A stretch of 64,000 nucleotides of DNA. Origin: Azohydromonas sediminis. GTDB lineage: Bacteria > Pseudomonadota > Gammaproteobacteria > Burkholderiales > Burkholderiaceae_C. The stretch is from assembly GCF_003574675.1 (NCBI RefSeq), contig NZ_QOAZ01000003.1, forward strand, positions 1-64,000, written 5' to 3'. A model generated the notes under the pieces. That model made no database searches. It saw nothing but the letters and a program-made list of their open reading frames with translations, and was not told the origin of the DNA. Below are positions 45,448-53,112 of this stretch, piece by piece (the stretch's first letter is position 1; every line of letters starts with the position of its first letter). Made by a program: the position numbers and the translations under genes.

Positions 45448-46782
45448 ATGAGCCACGTCCTGCACCGCCAGCTGAAATTCCCCCTGCCCGTCGCCGTCGG
45501 CGGCGAAGGCTGCTGGCTGATCGACCGTGACGGTCGCCGCTACCTCGACGCGTCGGGCGGCGCCGCCGTCTCGTGCCTCGGTCACGGCCACCCCGACGTG
45601 ATCGCCGCGATGCACGCGCAGATCGACCGCCTGGCCTACGCGCACACGAGCTTCTTCACGACCGAGGTCGCCGAGGAGCTCGCCGACCACCTCGTCGCGC
45701 ACGCGCCCCCCGGCACGAGCCACGCCTATTTCGTCAGCGGCGGCTCGGAAGCGGTCGAGGCGGCGCTGAAGATGGCGCGGCAGTACTTCGTCGAGATCGG
45801 GCAGCCTCAGCGCGAGCACTTCATCGCCCGGCGGCAGAGCTACCACGGCAACACGCTCGGCGCGCTCGCAGTGGGCGGCAACGAGTGGCGAAGGCGCCAG
45901 TTCGCGCCGCTGCTGATCCCGGTCACGCACGTCTCGCCGTGCTACGAATACCGCGACCGACGTGCCGACGAGACGCCCGAACAGTACGGCCAGCGGCTGG
46001 TGACCGAACTCGCCGAAGCGATCGACCGCCTCGGCGGCGAGCGCGTGATCGCCTTCGTCGCCGAAACGGTCGTCGGCGCGACCGCCGGCGCGCTGACACC
46101 TGTGCCGGGGTACCTGAAGGGCGTGCGGGAGCTGTGCGACCGCCACGGCATCCTGCTGATCCTCGACGAGGTGATGTGCGGCATGGGCCGCACCGGCACG
46201 CTGCACGCGTGCGAGCAGGAAGGCGTCGTGCCCGACCTGCTGACGGTCGCGAAGGGCCTCGGCGGCGGCTACCAGCCCATCGGCGCCGTGCTCGCGCAGC
46301 GGCGCATCGTCGATGCGTTCGCGCGCGGCAGCGGCATGTTCCACCACGGCCACACCTACATCGGCCACGCGGTGGCGTGCGCGGCGGCGCTCGCGGTGCA
46401 GCAGGTCATCGAGCGCGACGCGCTGCTCGAGCGCGTGCAGCGGCAGGGGCACGGCCTCGCCGAGCGGCTGCGCGCGACGCTGGGCACCCACCCCCACGTC
46501 GGCGACATCCGCGGCCGCGGGCTGTTCTGGGGCGTCGAGCTGGTGGCCGACCGCGCGACAAAGGCGCCGTTCAACCCCGCGCGCCGGCTGCACGCGGCCG
46601 TCAAGCGCGAGGCGATGGCGCGCGGGCTGATGGTCTACCCGATGGGCGGCACGATCGACGGACGGCGTGGCGATCACGTGCTGCTCGCGCCGCCGTTCAT
46701 CGTGTCGGATGCCGAACTCGACGCGATCGTCGAGCGGCTCGCCGCGGCGATCGACGCGGCGCTGGCGGCCACCGCCGCGTGA
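45448..46782 (+). CDS. Class III PLP-dependent aminotransferase
   Basis: The 444-residue enzyme starts MSHVLHRQLKFPLPVAVGGE and has class III hallmarks: YFVSGGSEAVEAALKMARQY near 95-114, the IILDEV-type block (ILLILDEVMCGMGRTG) near 230-245, and the PLP lysine K269 in LTVAKGLGGGYQPIGAVL. A MFHHGHTYIGHAVACAAAL block near 293 and GRGLFWGVELV follow. It resembles the group that includes omega-amino acid aminotransferases (for example DABA, beta-alanine or polyamine substrates). In-frame GTG at 45391 is a poor start. Exact substrate unknown. Confidence 0.9.
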   Translation: MSHVLHRQLKFPLPVAVGGEGCWLIDRDGRRYLDASGGAAVSCLGHGHPDVIAAMHAQIDRLAYAHTSFFTTEVAEELADHLVAHAPPGTSHAYFVSGGSEAVEAALKMARQYFVEIGQPQREHFIARRQSYHGNTLGALAVGGNEWRRRQFAPLLIPVTHVSPCYEYRDRRADETPEQYGQRLVTELAEAIDRLGGERVIAFVAETVVGATAGALTPVPGYLKGVRELCDRHGILLILDEVMCGMGRTGTLHACEQEGVVPDLLTVAKGLGGGYQPIGAVLAQRRIVDAFARGSGMFHHGHTYIGHAVACAAALAVQQVIERDALLERVQRQGHGLAERLRATLGTHPHVGDIRGRGLFWGVELVADRATKAPFNPARRLHAAVKREAMARGLMVYPMGGTIDGRRGDHVLLAPPFIVSDAELDAIVERLAAAIDAALAATAA

Positions 46783-46892
46783 GCCGCCGCTGCGGTGAAA
46801 CCCGCGGGTGACGCCGCGTCGCCGGTGCAAGAATCCACGCTTCGCGTCGCGTCGACGACGCGGCCACCCCCATCGCATTCAGGAGTGACTGC

Positions 46893-47879
46893 ATGACCTC
46901 GATCCGCAAGATCCCCGCCCTGCGCCCGCTGCTCGCCGCCGCCGCGCTGGCGCTCGCGCTGCCAGCCACGCCGGCGCTCGCGCAGCAGAAGTTCATCACG
47001 ATCGGCACCGGCGGCGTCACCGGCGTGTACTACGCCGCCGGCGGCGCGATCTGCCGCCTGATGAACAAGGACCGCGCCAAGCACGGGATCCGCTGCTCGG
47101 TCGAATCGACCGGCGGCTCGGTGTTCAACATCAACACGATCCGCTCGGGCGACCTCGACTTCGGCGTCGCGCAGTCCGACTGGCAGTACCACGCGATGAA
47201 CGGCACCAAGGCGTTCGAGAAGGACGGCAAGTTCGCCGACCTGCGCGCCGTGTTCTCGCTGCACCCCGAGCCGTTCACAGTGCTCTCGCGCAAGGAAGCC
47301 AACATCACCAAGATCGACGACCTCAAGGGCAAGCGCGTGAACATCGGCAACCCGGGCTCGGGCACGCGCGCGTCGATGGAAGAGCTGATGAATGCGCTCG
47401 GCTGGACGGCGCGCGACTTCGCGCTCGCCGCCGAACTCAAGGCCGACGAGCACGGCCCGGCGCTGTGCGACAACAAGATCGACGCCTTCTTCTACGGCGT
47501 CGGCCACCCGAGCGCCAACATCCAGGACCCGATCACGACCTGCGGGGCGCGCCTCGTGCCGCTGCAGCACCCGGCGATCGACAAGCTCGTCGCCGGCGCG
47601 CCGTACTACGCCAAGGTCAACATCCCCGGCGGGCTGTACGCCGGCCACCCGAACCCAACGCCCACCTACGGCGTGATGGCCACCTTCGTGACCTCGGCCA
47701 AGGTGCCCGAGGCGACGGTGTACGAGCTGACCAAGGCGGTGTTCGAGAACTTCGAGGAGTTCAAGAAGCTGCACCCGGCGTTCGGCGCGCTCGACCCGAA
47801 GGAAATGATCAAGAACGGCATCTCGGCGCCGCTGCACCCCGGCGCGGTCAAGTACTACAAGGAAAAGGGCTGGATGTAA
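46893..47879 (+). CDS. TAXI-family TRAP transporter substrate-binding protein
   Basis: The 328-residue periplasmic protein begins with a signal peptide ([20 protein letters not shown], cleavage near ALAQ at about residue 31). The mature part starts [20 protein letters not shown], then [20 protein letters not shown] and [20 protein letters not shown], which are TAXI hallmarks. These proteins deliver a carboxylate or amino acid ligand to the fused TRAP permease. It is followed by an intrinsic terminator and the permease gene, so binding protein should exceed permease. ATG at 46893 follows AGGAGTGACTGC. Confidence 0.95.
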   Translation: MTSIRKIPALRPLLAAAALALALPATPALAQQKFITIGTGGVTGVYYAAGGAICRLMNKDRAKHGIRCSVESTGGSVFNINTIRSGDLDFGVAQSDWQYHAMNGTKAFEKDGKFADLRAVFSLHPEPFTVLSRKEANITKIDDLKGKRVNIGNPGSGTRASMEELMNALGWTARDFALAAELKADEHGPALCDNKIDAFFYGVGHPSANIQDPITTCGARLVPLQHPAIDKLVAGAPYYAKVNIPGGLYAGHPNPTPTYGVMATFVTSAKVPEATVYELTKAVFENFEEFKKLHPAFGALDPKEMIKNGISAPLHPGAVKYYKEKGWM

Positions 47880-47880
47880 G

Positions 47881-47938
47881 CCCCGTGCCGGCGGCACCGG
47901 CGCGCGAACCCCGTGCCGCCGTTGCCGGCGCGCCCGAA
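47881..47938 (+). repeat. Two imperfect direct repeats before the TRAP terminator
   Basis: Units 47881-47908 and 47909-47938 share CCCCGTGCCG(G/C)(C/C)G followed by CCGGCGCGC and GAA, differing by a few substitutions and a two-base insertion. They sit between the binding-protein stop and the terminator hairpin. Confidence 0.5.
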
Positions 47939-47960
47939 GGCCCCGCACGGGGCCTTTTTT
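47937..47960 (+). terminator. Intrinsic terminator between TAXI binding protein and TRAP permease
   Basis: AAGGCCCC (47937-47944) pairs with GGGGCCTT (47949-47956) around GCAC, followed by TTTT (47957-47960). It is a clear rho-independent terminator located inside the presumed operon. Confidence 0.88.
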
Positions 47961-48001
47961 GATCCGACCGTGCCCGCATCCCGCGAGGAGGAGCCACCCC
48001 G

Positions 48002-50599
48002 ATGCTGCGCAAGAACAAGCCCGATATGGCCGAGATCGACGTCGCCCAGCTCGCCGCCGACACCGACACCGGCGGGCGCAACCCGGGCCCGATCGTCGCG
48101 AAGCTGATCCTCGTCGTCACGCTGGCGTGGAGCCTGTTCCAGCTGTGGATCGCCTCGCCGCTGCCGTTCGCGCTCGGCGTCGGAGTGTTCAACGACACGC
48201 AGTCGCGCGCGGTGCACCTGGGCTTCGCGGTGTTCCTCGCGTTCATGGCGTACCCGGCGTTCGCGCGCTCGCCGCGGCACCAGGTGCCGATCACCGACTG
48301 GGTGATCGCCATCGTCGGCGCGTTCTGCGCCACCTACCTGTTCTTCTTCTACCGTGAGCTCGCCACCCGCCCCGGCCAGCCGACCGAGTTCGACCTCGCG
48401 GTCGCGATCGTCGGCATCGCGATGCTGCTCGAAGCCACGCGGCGCGCGCTCGGGCTGCCGATGGTGATCGTGGCCCTGGTCTTCCTCGGCTACACCTTCG
48501 CCGGGCCGTACATGCCCGACCTGATCGCGCACAAGGGCGCGTCGCTCGCGCGCGCGATGTCGCACTATTGGCTGACGACCGAAGGCGTGTTCGGCGTCGC
48601 GCTCGGCGTCTCGAGCGGCTTCATCTTCCTGTTCGTGCTGTTCGGCTCGCTGCTCGACAAGGCCGGCGCCGGCAACTACTTCATCAAGAGCGCGTTCGCG
48701 CTGCTCGGCCATATGCGGGGCGGCCCGGCCAAGGCGGCGGTCGTCTCGTCGGCGGCCACCGGCATCATCAGCGGCAGCTCGATCGCCAACGTCGTGACCA
48801 CCGGCACGTTCACGATCCCGCTGATGAAGCGCGTCGGCTACCGCGGCGACCAGGCCGGCGCGGTCGAGGTCTCGAGCTCGGTCAACGGCCAGATCATGCC
48901 GCCGGTGATGGGCGCAGCGGCGTTCCTGATGGTCGAGTACGTCGGCATCCCGTACACCGAGGTGATGAAGCACGCGTTCCTGCCGGCCGTGATCTCGTAC
49001 ATCGCGCTGGTCTACATCGTCCACCTCGAGGCGCTGAAGGCCGGGCTGCAGGGGCTGCCGCGGCGCACGACGTCGACCTTCGGCCAGCGGCTGCTGGCGT
49101 TCGGCCTCACCGTCAGCGGCTTCGTCGTGCTCGCCGGCGCCGTCTACTGGGGCATCGGCTGGCTCAAGGCCGCGCTCGGCGACGCAGCGATCTTCGTCAT
49201 CGGCGTCGGCGTGTTCGCCGCCTACCTCGGCCTGCTGTGGATCGGCACGCGCGAGCCCGAACTCACGCTCGACGACCCGAACGCGCCGGTGTTCGAGCTG
49301 CCCGAGACCGGCCCGACGCTGCGCAGCGGGCTGCACTACCTGCTCGCCGTCGTCGTGCTGATCTGGTGCCTGATGGTCGAGCAGATGTCGCCGGCGCTGT
49401 CGGCGTTCTGGGCGACGATGTTCATCATCTTCGTGATCCTGACGCAGCGCCCGCTGATCGCGTGGATGCGCGGCCGCGGCGGTCTCGGCGGCGCGTTCGC
49501 GCTCGGGCTGAAGGAGCTCGTCGCCGGACTCGAAGCCGGCGCGCGCAACATGATCGGCATCGGCGTGGCCACCGCCGCGGCGGGCATCATCGTCGGCACC
49601 GTGTCGCTGACCGGCATCGGCCTCGTGATGACCGAGATCATCGAGATCCTCTCCGGCGGCAACCTGATGCTGATGCTGGTGCTGGTGGCCGTCATCAGCC
49701 TGATCCTCGGCATGGGCCTACCGACGACGGCGAACTACATCGTCGTCTCGACGCTGATGGCGCCCGTCGTCGTCGAGGTCGGCGCGCAAAGCGGCCTGCT
49801 CGTGCCGCTGATCGCGGTGCACCTGTTCGTCTTCTACTTCGGGCTGATGGCCGACGTGACGCCGCCGGTCGGGCTGGCGTCGTTCGCCGCGGCAGCGATC
49901 TCGCGCGCCGACCCGATCAAGACCGGCGTCACCGCGTTCTTCTACAGCATGCGCACGGCGATCCTGCCGTTCCTGTTCATCTTCAACACGCAGCTGCTGC
50001 TGATCGGCATCACCGGGCCGCTGCACCTGGCGCTGACGGTGGCCAGCGCGGTGGTCGCGATGCTGGTCTTCGCCGCCGCGACGCAGGGCTACTTCCTCGT
50101 CAAGTCGCGCTGGTGGGAGACGGCGGCACTGCTGCTCGTCACGTTTACGCTGTTCCGCCCTGGGTACTGGTGGGACATGGTCTACCCGCCGTACGAGGAG
50201 CGCCCGGCCAGCGAACTGATGTCGCTGGTCGAGGCCGCGCCCGCCGGCGAGCGCAAGCGTGTGTGGGTCGAGGGCGTCAACCTCGACGGCAAGGAGATCC
50301 GCAAGGGCGTGCTGCTGCCGCTGGGCAACCCCGGGCCGGCACGCGAGCGGCTGCGGCGCATCGGCCTGACGGTGATGACGCTCGGCGACGAGGTGCAGAT
50401 CGCCGCGGTGCAGTTCGGCTCGACCGCGGAGAAGCTCGGTCTCGAGCAGGGTTTCAGGATCACGCAGATCGAGATGCCCGCCGACCGTCCGCCCAAGGAG
50501 TGGATGTATCTGCCGGCACTGCTGCTGCTCGGCGTCGTCGTCGCCGCGCAGCGCGCGCGGCTCAAGCGCGGGCTCGCCTCCCACCCCGCTGCGGCATGA
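48002..50599 (+). CDS. TRAP transporter fused permease (4TM + 12TM), TAXI type
   Basis: The 865-residue membrane protein combines the small DctQ-like part (about residues 30-140) with the large DctM-like part (about 140-700). Typical large-subunit blocks are SSAATGIISGSSIANVVTTG, EVSSSVNGQIMPPVMGAAAF and LILGMGLPTTANYIVVSTLM. A C-terminal region of the DUF3394 kind follows from about 730, with KGVLLPLGNPGPARERLRRI and a PDZ-like AAVQFGSTAEKLGLEQGFRI, then a final hydrophobic helix. It uses an ion gradient to import the ligand of the TAXI protein. Its stop overlaps the racemase-family ATG (ATGA). Confidence 0.94.
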   Translation: MLRKNKPDMAEIDVAQLAADTDTGGRNPGPIVAKLILVVTLAWSLFQLWIASPLPFALGVGVFNDTQSRAVHLGFAVFLAFMAYPAFARSPRHQVPITDWVIAIVGAFCATYLFFFYRELATRPGQPTEFDLAVAIVGIAMLLEATRRALGLPMVIVALVFLGYTFAGPYMPDLIAHKGASLARAMSHYWLTTEGVFGVALGVSSGFIFLFVLFGSLLDKAGAGNYFIKSAFALLGHMRGGPAKAAVVSSAATGIISGSSIANVVTTGTFTIPLMKRVGYRGDQAGAVEVSSSVNGQIMPPVMGAAAFLMVEYVGIPYTEVMKHAFLPAVISYIALVYIVHLEALKAGLQGLPRRTTSTFGQRLLAFGLTVSGFVVLAGAVYWGIGWLKAALGDAAIFVIGVGVFAAYLGLLWIGTREPELTLDDPNAPVFELPETGPTLRSGLHYLLAVVVLIWCLMVEQMSPALSAFWATMFIIFVILTQRPLIAWMRGRGGLGGAFALGLKELVAGLEAGARNMIGIGVATAAAGIIVGTVSLTGIGLVMTEIIEILSGGNLMLMLVLVAVISLILGMGLPTTANYIVVSTLMAPVVVEVGAQSGLLVPLIAVHLFVFYFGLMADVTPPVGLASFAAAAISRADPIKTGVTAFFYSMRTAILPFLFIFNTQLLLIGITGPLHLALTVASAVVAMLVFAAATQGYFLVKSRWWETAALLLVTFTLFRPGYWWDMVYPPYEERPASELMSLVEAAPAGERKRVWVEGVNLDGKEIRKGVLLPLGNPGPARERLRRIGLTVMTLGDEVQIAAVQFGSTAEKLGLEQGFRITQIEMPADRPPKEWMYLPALLLLGVVVAAQRARLKRGLASHPAAA

Positions 50600-51252
50600 C
50601 ACGCATCGCACTGATCCACGCGCTCGCGCACTCGATCGCGCCGGTCAACGACGCGCTCGCACGCGCCTGGCCCGAGGCGACGCGGATGAACCTGCTCGAC
50701 GACAGCCTGTCGGCCGACCTCGCCGCATCGCCCACCGGCATCGACGACGCGATGACGCGGCGCTTCCTCGCGTTGGCCGACTACGCGGTCGGCACCGGCG
50801 CGCAGGGCATCCTGTTCACCTGCTCGGCGTTCGGGCCGTGCATCGACGCCGTCAAGCGGCGGCACGCGTCGATCCCGGTGCTCAAGCCCAACGAGGCGAT
50901 GGTCGACGACGCCGCCGCTCTCGCGACCACGCGCGGTGTGCGCATCGGGCTGGTCGCGACCTTCGGCCCGACGCTGCGCTCGATGCCACCCGAGTTCCCG
51001 CCGGCGGTCGAGTTGCGCACCGCGCTCGCCGACGGCGCGCTCGACGCGCTGAACCGCGGCGACACGGCGCGCCACGACGAGCTCGCCGCGCAGGCGGCGC
51101 GGCACCTCGTCGAGCGCGAAGGCTGCGGCGTGATCGCGCTGGCGCAGTTCAGCCTCGCGCGCGCGCGCCCCCGCGTCGAGGCCGCTTGCGGCGTGCCGGT
51201 GCTCACCACCGTCGACAGCGCGGTGCGCGCGCTGCGCGCTCGGCTACACTGA
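50596..51252 (+). CDS. Asp/Glu/hydantoin racemase-family protein
   Basis: The 218-residue protein has the two-cysteine racemase fold pattern: TRIALIHALAHSIAPVNDAL at the start, GILFTCSAFGPCIDAVKRR near 75-93 with the first Cys, and VIALAQFSLARARPRVEAA near 180-198 where the second catalytic position lacks Cys. The missing second cysteine argues against a classical two-base racemase; a decarboxylase- or isomerase-type activity of the same fold is possible. Its start overlaps the TRAP permease stop, so it probably acts on the imported compound. Confidence 0.82.
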   Translation: MTRIALIHALAHSIAPVNDALARAWPEATRMNLLDDSLSADLAASPTGIDDAMTRRFLALADYAVGTGAQGILFTCSAFGPCIDAVKRRHASIPVLKPNEAMVDDAAALATTRGVRIGLVATFGPTLRSMPPEFPPAVELRTALADGALDALNRGDTARHDELAAQAARHLVEREGCGVIALAQFSLARARPRVEAACGVPVLTTVDSAVRALRARLH

Positions 51253-51254
51253 CG

Positions 51255-51470
51255 CCCGTCAGGAGAGAGCCGCGGGCCTTGGCGCCGCGGCCGCCGAAGG
51301 CGCAGAGGCTCGCCCTCGAACGCTCAGGCAAAAGGACTGGCGAGCGCTTCCGCAGGAAGCGTCACCACGCTGGAGAGAGACCGCGGCACGCGGTCCACCG
51401 AAGGGGCAAGCGGCAGGCGCTTCGAGAGCGCCCCCGCCAATCTCTCAGGTAAAGCGGACAGCGAGGGGCT
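51255..51470 (+). promoter_or_regulatory. Tandem glycine riboswitch controlling gcvTHP
   Basis: Two glycine aptamers lie in series. Aptamer 1 (about 51258-51345) has GGAGAG, CCGAAGGCGC and CTCAGGCAAAAGGAC. Aptamer 2 (about 51369-51465) has CTGGAGAGAGACC, ACCGAAGGGGCAAG and CTCAGGTAAAGCGGAC. The linker between them is short. These are the signature parts of the gcvT element, which turns on the glycine cleavage genes when glycine is high. gcvT starts 47 bases further; no terminator-like hairpin is obvious, so control may be translational. Confidence 0.95.
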
Positions 51471-51516
51471 CCACCGGCACGATGGCGGTGGATCGACGGC
51501 CCTTCCGGAGAGCACG

Positions 51517-52665
51517 ATGTCCGCACCGCTTCTGAAGACCCCCCTGCACGCACTGCACGTCGAACTCGGCGCGCGCATGGTGCCGTTCGCCGGCTACGAG
51601 ATGCCGGTCAACTACCCCGGCGGCATCCTCGCCGAGCACCGCCACTGCCGCGAGTCGGCGGCGCTGTTCGACGTCTCGCACATGGGCCAGGTGCGCCTGG
51701 CCGGCGAAGAGGCCGCGGCGGCGCTCGAGTCGCTGGTGCCGGCCGACATCGTCGGGCTCGCGCCGGGCCAGCAGCGCTACGCGCTGTTCACGAACCCCGC
51801 CGGCGGCATCCTCGACGACCTGATGGTCACGCGCCGCGTGCACGACGGCGCCGACGACCTGCTGCTCGTCGTCAACGCCGCGTGCAAGGACGCCGACCTG
51901 CGCCACCTCGTGACGAACCTCGGCTCGCGCTGCCTCGTGCAGCCGCTGCCCGAGCGCGCGCTGCTCGCGCTGCAGGGGCCGAAGGCGGTGACGGCCCTGT
52001 CGCGGCTGAACCCCGCGGTGGCGGCGCTGACCTTCATGACCGGCGGCCAGTTCAATCTCGCGGCGCACGAGGTCGGCCTGCGCGGCGCGGAGTGCTTCGT
52101 CACGCGCAGCGGCTACACCGGCGAGGACGGCTTCGAGATCTCGGTGCACCGCGACGACGCCGAGGCGCTCGCGCGCGCGCTGCTCGCGCAGCCCGAGGTC
52201 AAGCCCGCGGGGCTCGGCGCGCGCGACACGCTGCGCCTCGAAGCGGGCCTGTGCCTGTACGGCCACGACATCGACGAGAAGACGACGCCGGTCGAGGCCG
52301 GCCTCGCGTGGGCGGTCGCCAAGGTGCGCCGCCCGGGCGGCGCGCGCGCCGGGCGCTACCCCGGCGCCGAGACGATCGCGCTGCAGCTCGAGCGCGGCGC
52401 GACGATCCGCCGCGTCGGCCTGACCGGCCTCGAGCGCATCCCGGTGCGCGAAGGCGCGGTGCTGCAGGACCGCCGCGGCCACAAGCTCGGCCGCGTCACG
52501 AGCGGCACGACGTCGCCGACGCTCGGCGTGCCGATCGCGATGGGCTACGTCAGCGTCGAGCACGCGCAGCCGAACGCCGAGATCTGGGCCGACGTGCGCG
52601 GCAAGTTGCAGCCGCTCAAGGTGACGCCCCTTCCCTTCACTCCCCACCGCTACCACCGCGGCTGA
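51517..52665 (+). CDS. gcvT: Glycine cleavage system T protein, aminomethyltransferase
   Basis: It transfers the aminomethyl carbon from lipoylated H protein to tetrahydrofolate, releasing ammonia. The 382-residue protein shows RHCRESAALFDVSHMGQVRL near 42-61, NPAGGILDDLMVTR near 90-103 with the catalytic aspartate, and SGYTGEDGFEISV near 195-207. The C-terminal barrel contains GRVTSGTTSPTLGVPIAMGY. The ATG at 51517 follows GGAGAG. It is the first gene of gcvT-gcvH-gcvP under the tandem glycine riboswitch. Confidence 0.97.
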   Translation: MSAPLLKTPLHALHVELGARMVPFAGYEMPVNYPGGILAEHRHCRESAALFDVSHMGQVRLAGEEAAAALESLVPADIVGLAPGQQRYALFTNPAGGILDDLMVTRRVHDGADDLLLVVNAACKDADLRHLVTNLGSRCLVQPLPERALLALQGPKAVTALSRLNPAVAALTFMTGGQFNLAAHEVGLRGAECFVTRSGYTGEDGFEISVHRDDAEALARALLAQPEVKPAGLGARDTLRLEAGLCLYGHDIDEKTTPVEAGLAWAVAKVRRPGGARAGRYPGAETIALQLERGATIRRVGLTGLERIPVREGAVLQDRRGHKLGRVTSGTTSPTLGVPIAMGYVSVEHAQPNAEIWADVRGKLQPLKVTPLPFTPHRYHRG

Positions 52666-52688
52666 ACACCCCCGAACCGGAGCCTCCC

Positions 52689-53063
52689 ATGACGACCAAG
52701 TTCACCCCCGACCACGAGTGGATCAACATCGAGGACCACGAGGCCGCCGTCGTCGGCATCACGCCGCACGCGCAGGAAGCGCTCGGCGACGTGGTCTACG
52801 TCGACCTGCCCGAGGTCGGCCGCACCTACAAGAAGGGCGAGGTCGCCGGCGTCGTCGAGTCGGTCAAGGCCGCGGCCGACGTCTACATGCCGGTCGAGGG
52901 CGAGATCGTCGAAGTCAACGAGGCGCTGCGCGCCGACCCGTCGCTGGCCAACAAGGACCCGATGGGCGAAGGCTGGTTCTTCAAGGTCCACGTCACGCAC
53001 ATGGAGCAGTTCGACGAGCTGATGGACCCGCCCGCCTACGACGCGCTGCTGAAGACGCTCTGA
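52689..53063 (+). CDS. gcvH: Glycine cleavage system H protein
   Basis: The 124-residue lipoyl carrier shuttles the methylamine group between P, T and L proteins. It begins [20 protein letters not shown], and K60 in [19 protein letters not shown] is the lipoylation site, with the flanking ESVKAAxDVYxP motif intact. It starts 23 bases after gcvT, preceded by a GGAGCC site, and 49 bases precede gcvP. Confidence 0.98.
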   Translation: MTTKFTPDHEWINIEDHEAAVVGITPHAQEALGDVVYVDLPEVGRTYKKGEVAGVVESVKAAADVYMPVEGEIVEVNEALRADPSLANKDPMGEGWFFKVHVTHMEQFDELMDPPAYDALLKTL

Positions 53064-53112
53064 CCCCCCTCTCACTCCCTCCGACCGCCGCTCGCACGAC
53101 CCGGGACGCCCC

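Noticed and set aside
51258-51465. A CRISPR-like or tandem-repeat reading of the two similar blocks before gcvT
   Set aside because: The repeated parts match the cores of the two glycine aptamers; the position before gcvT settles it.
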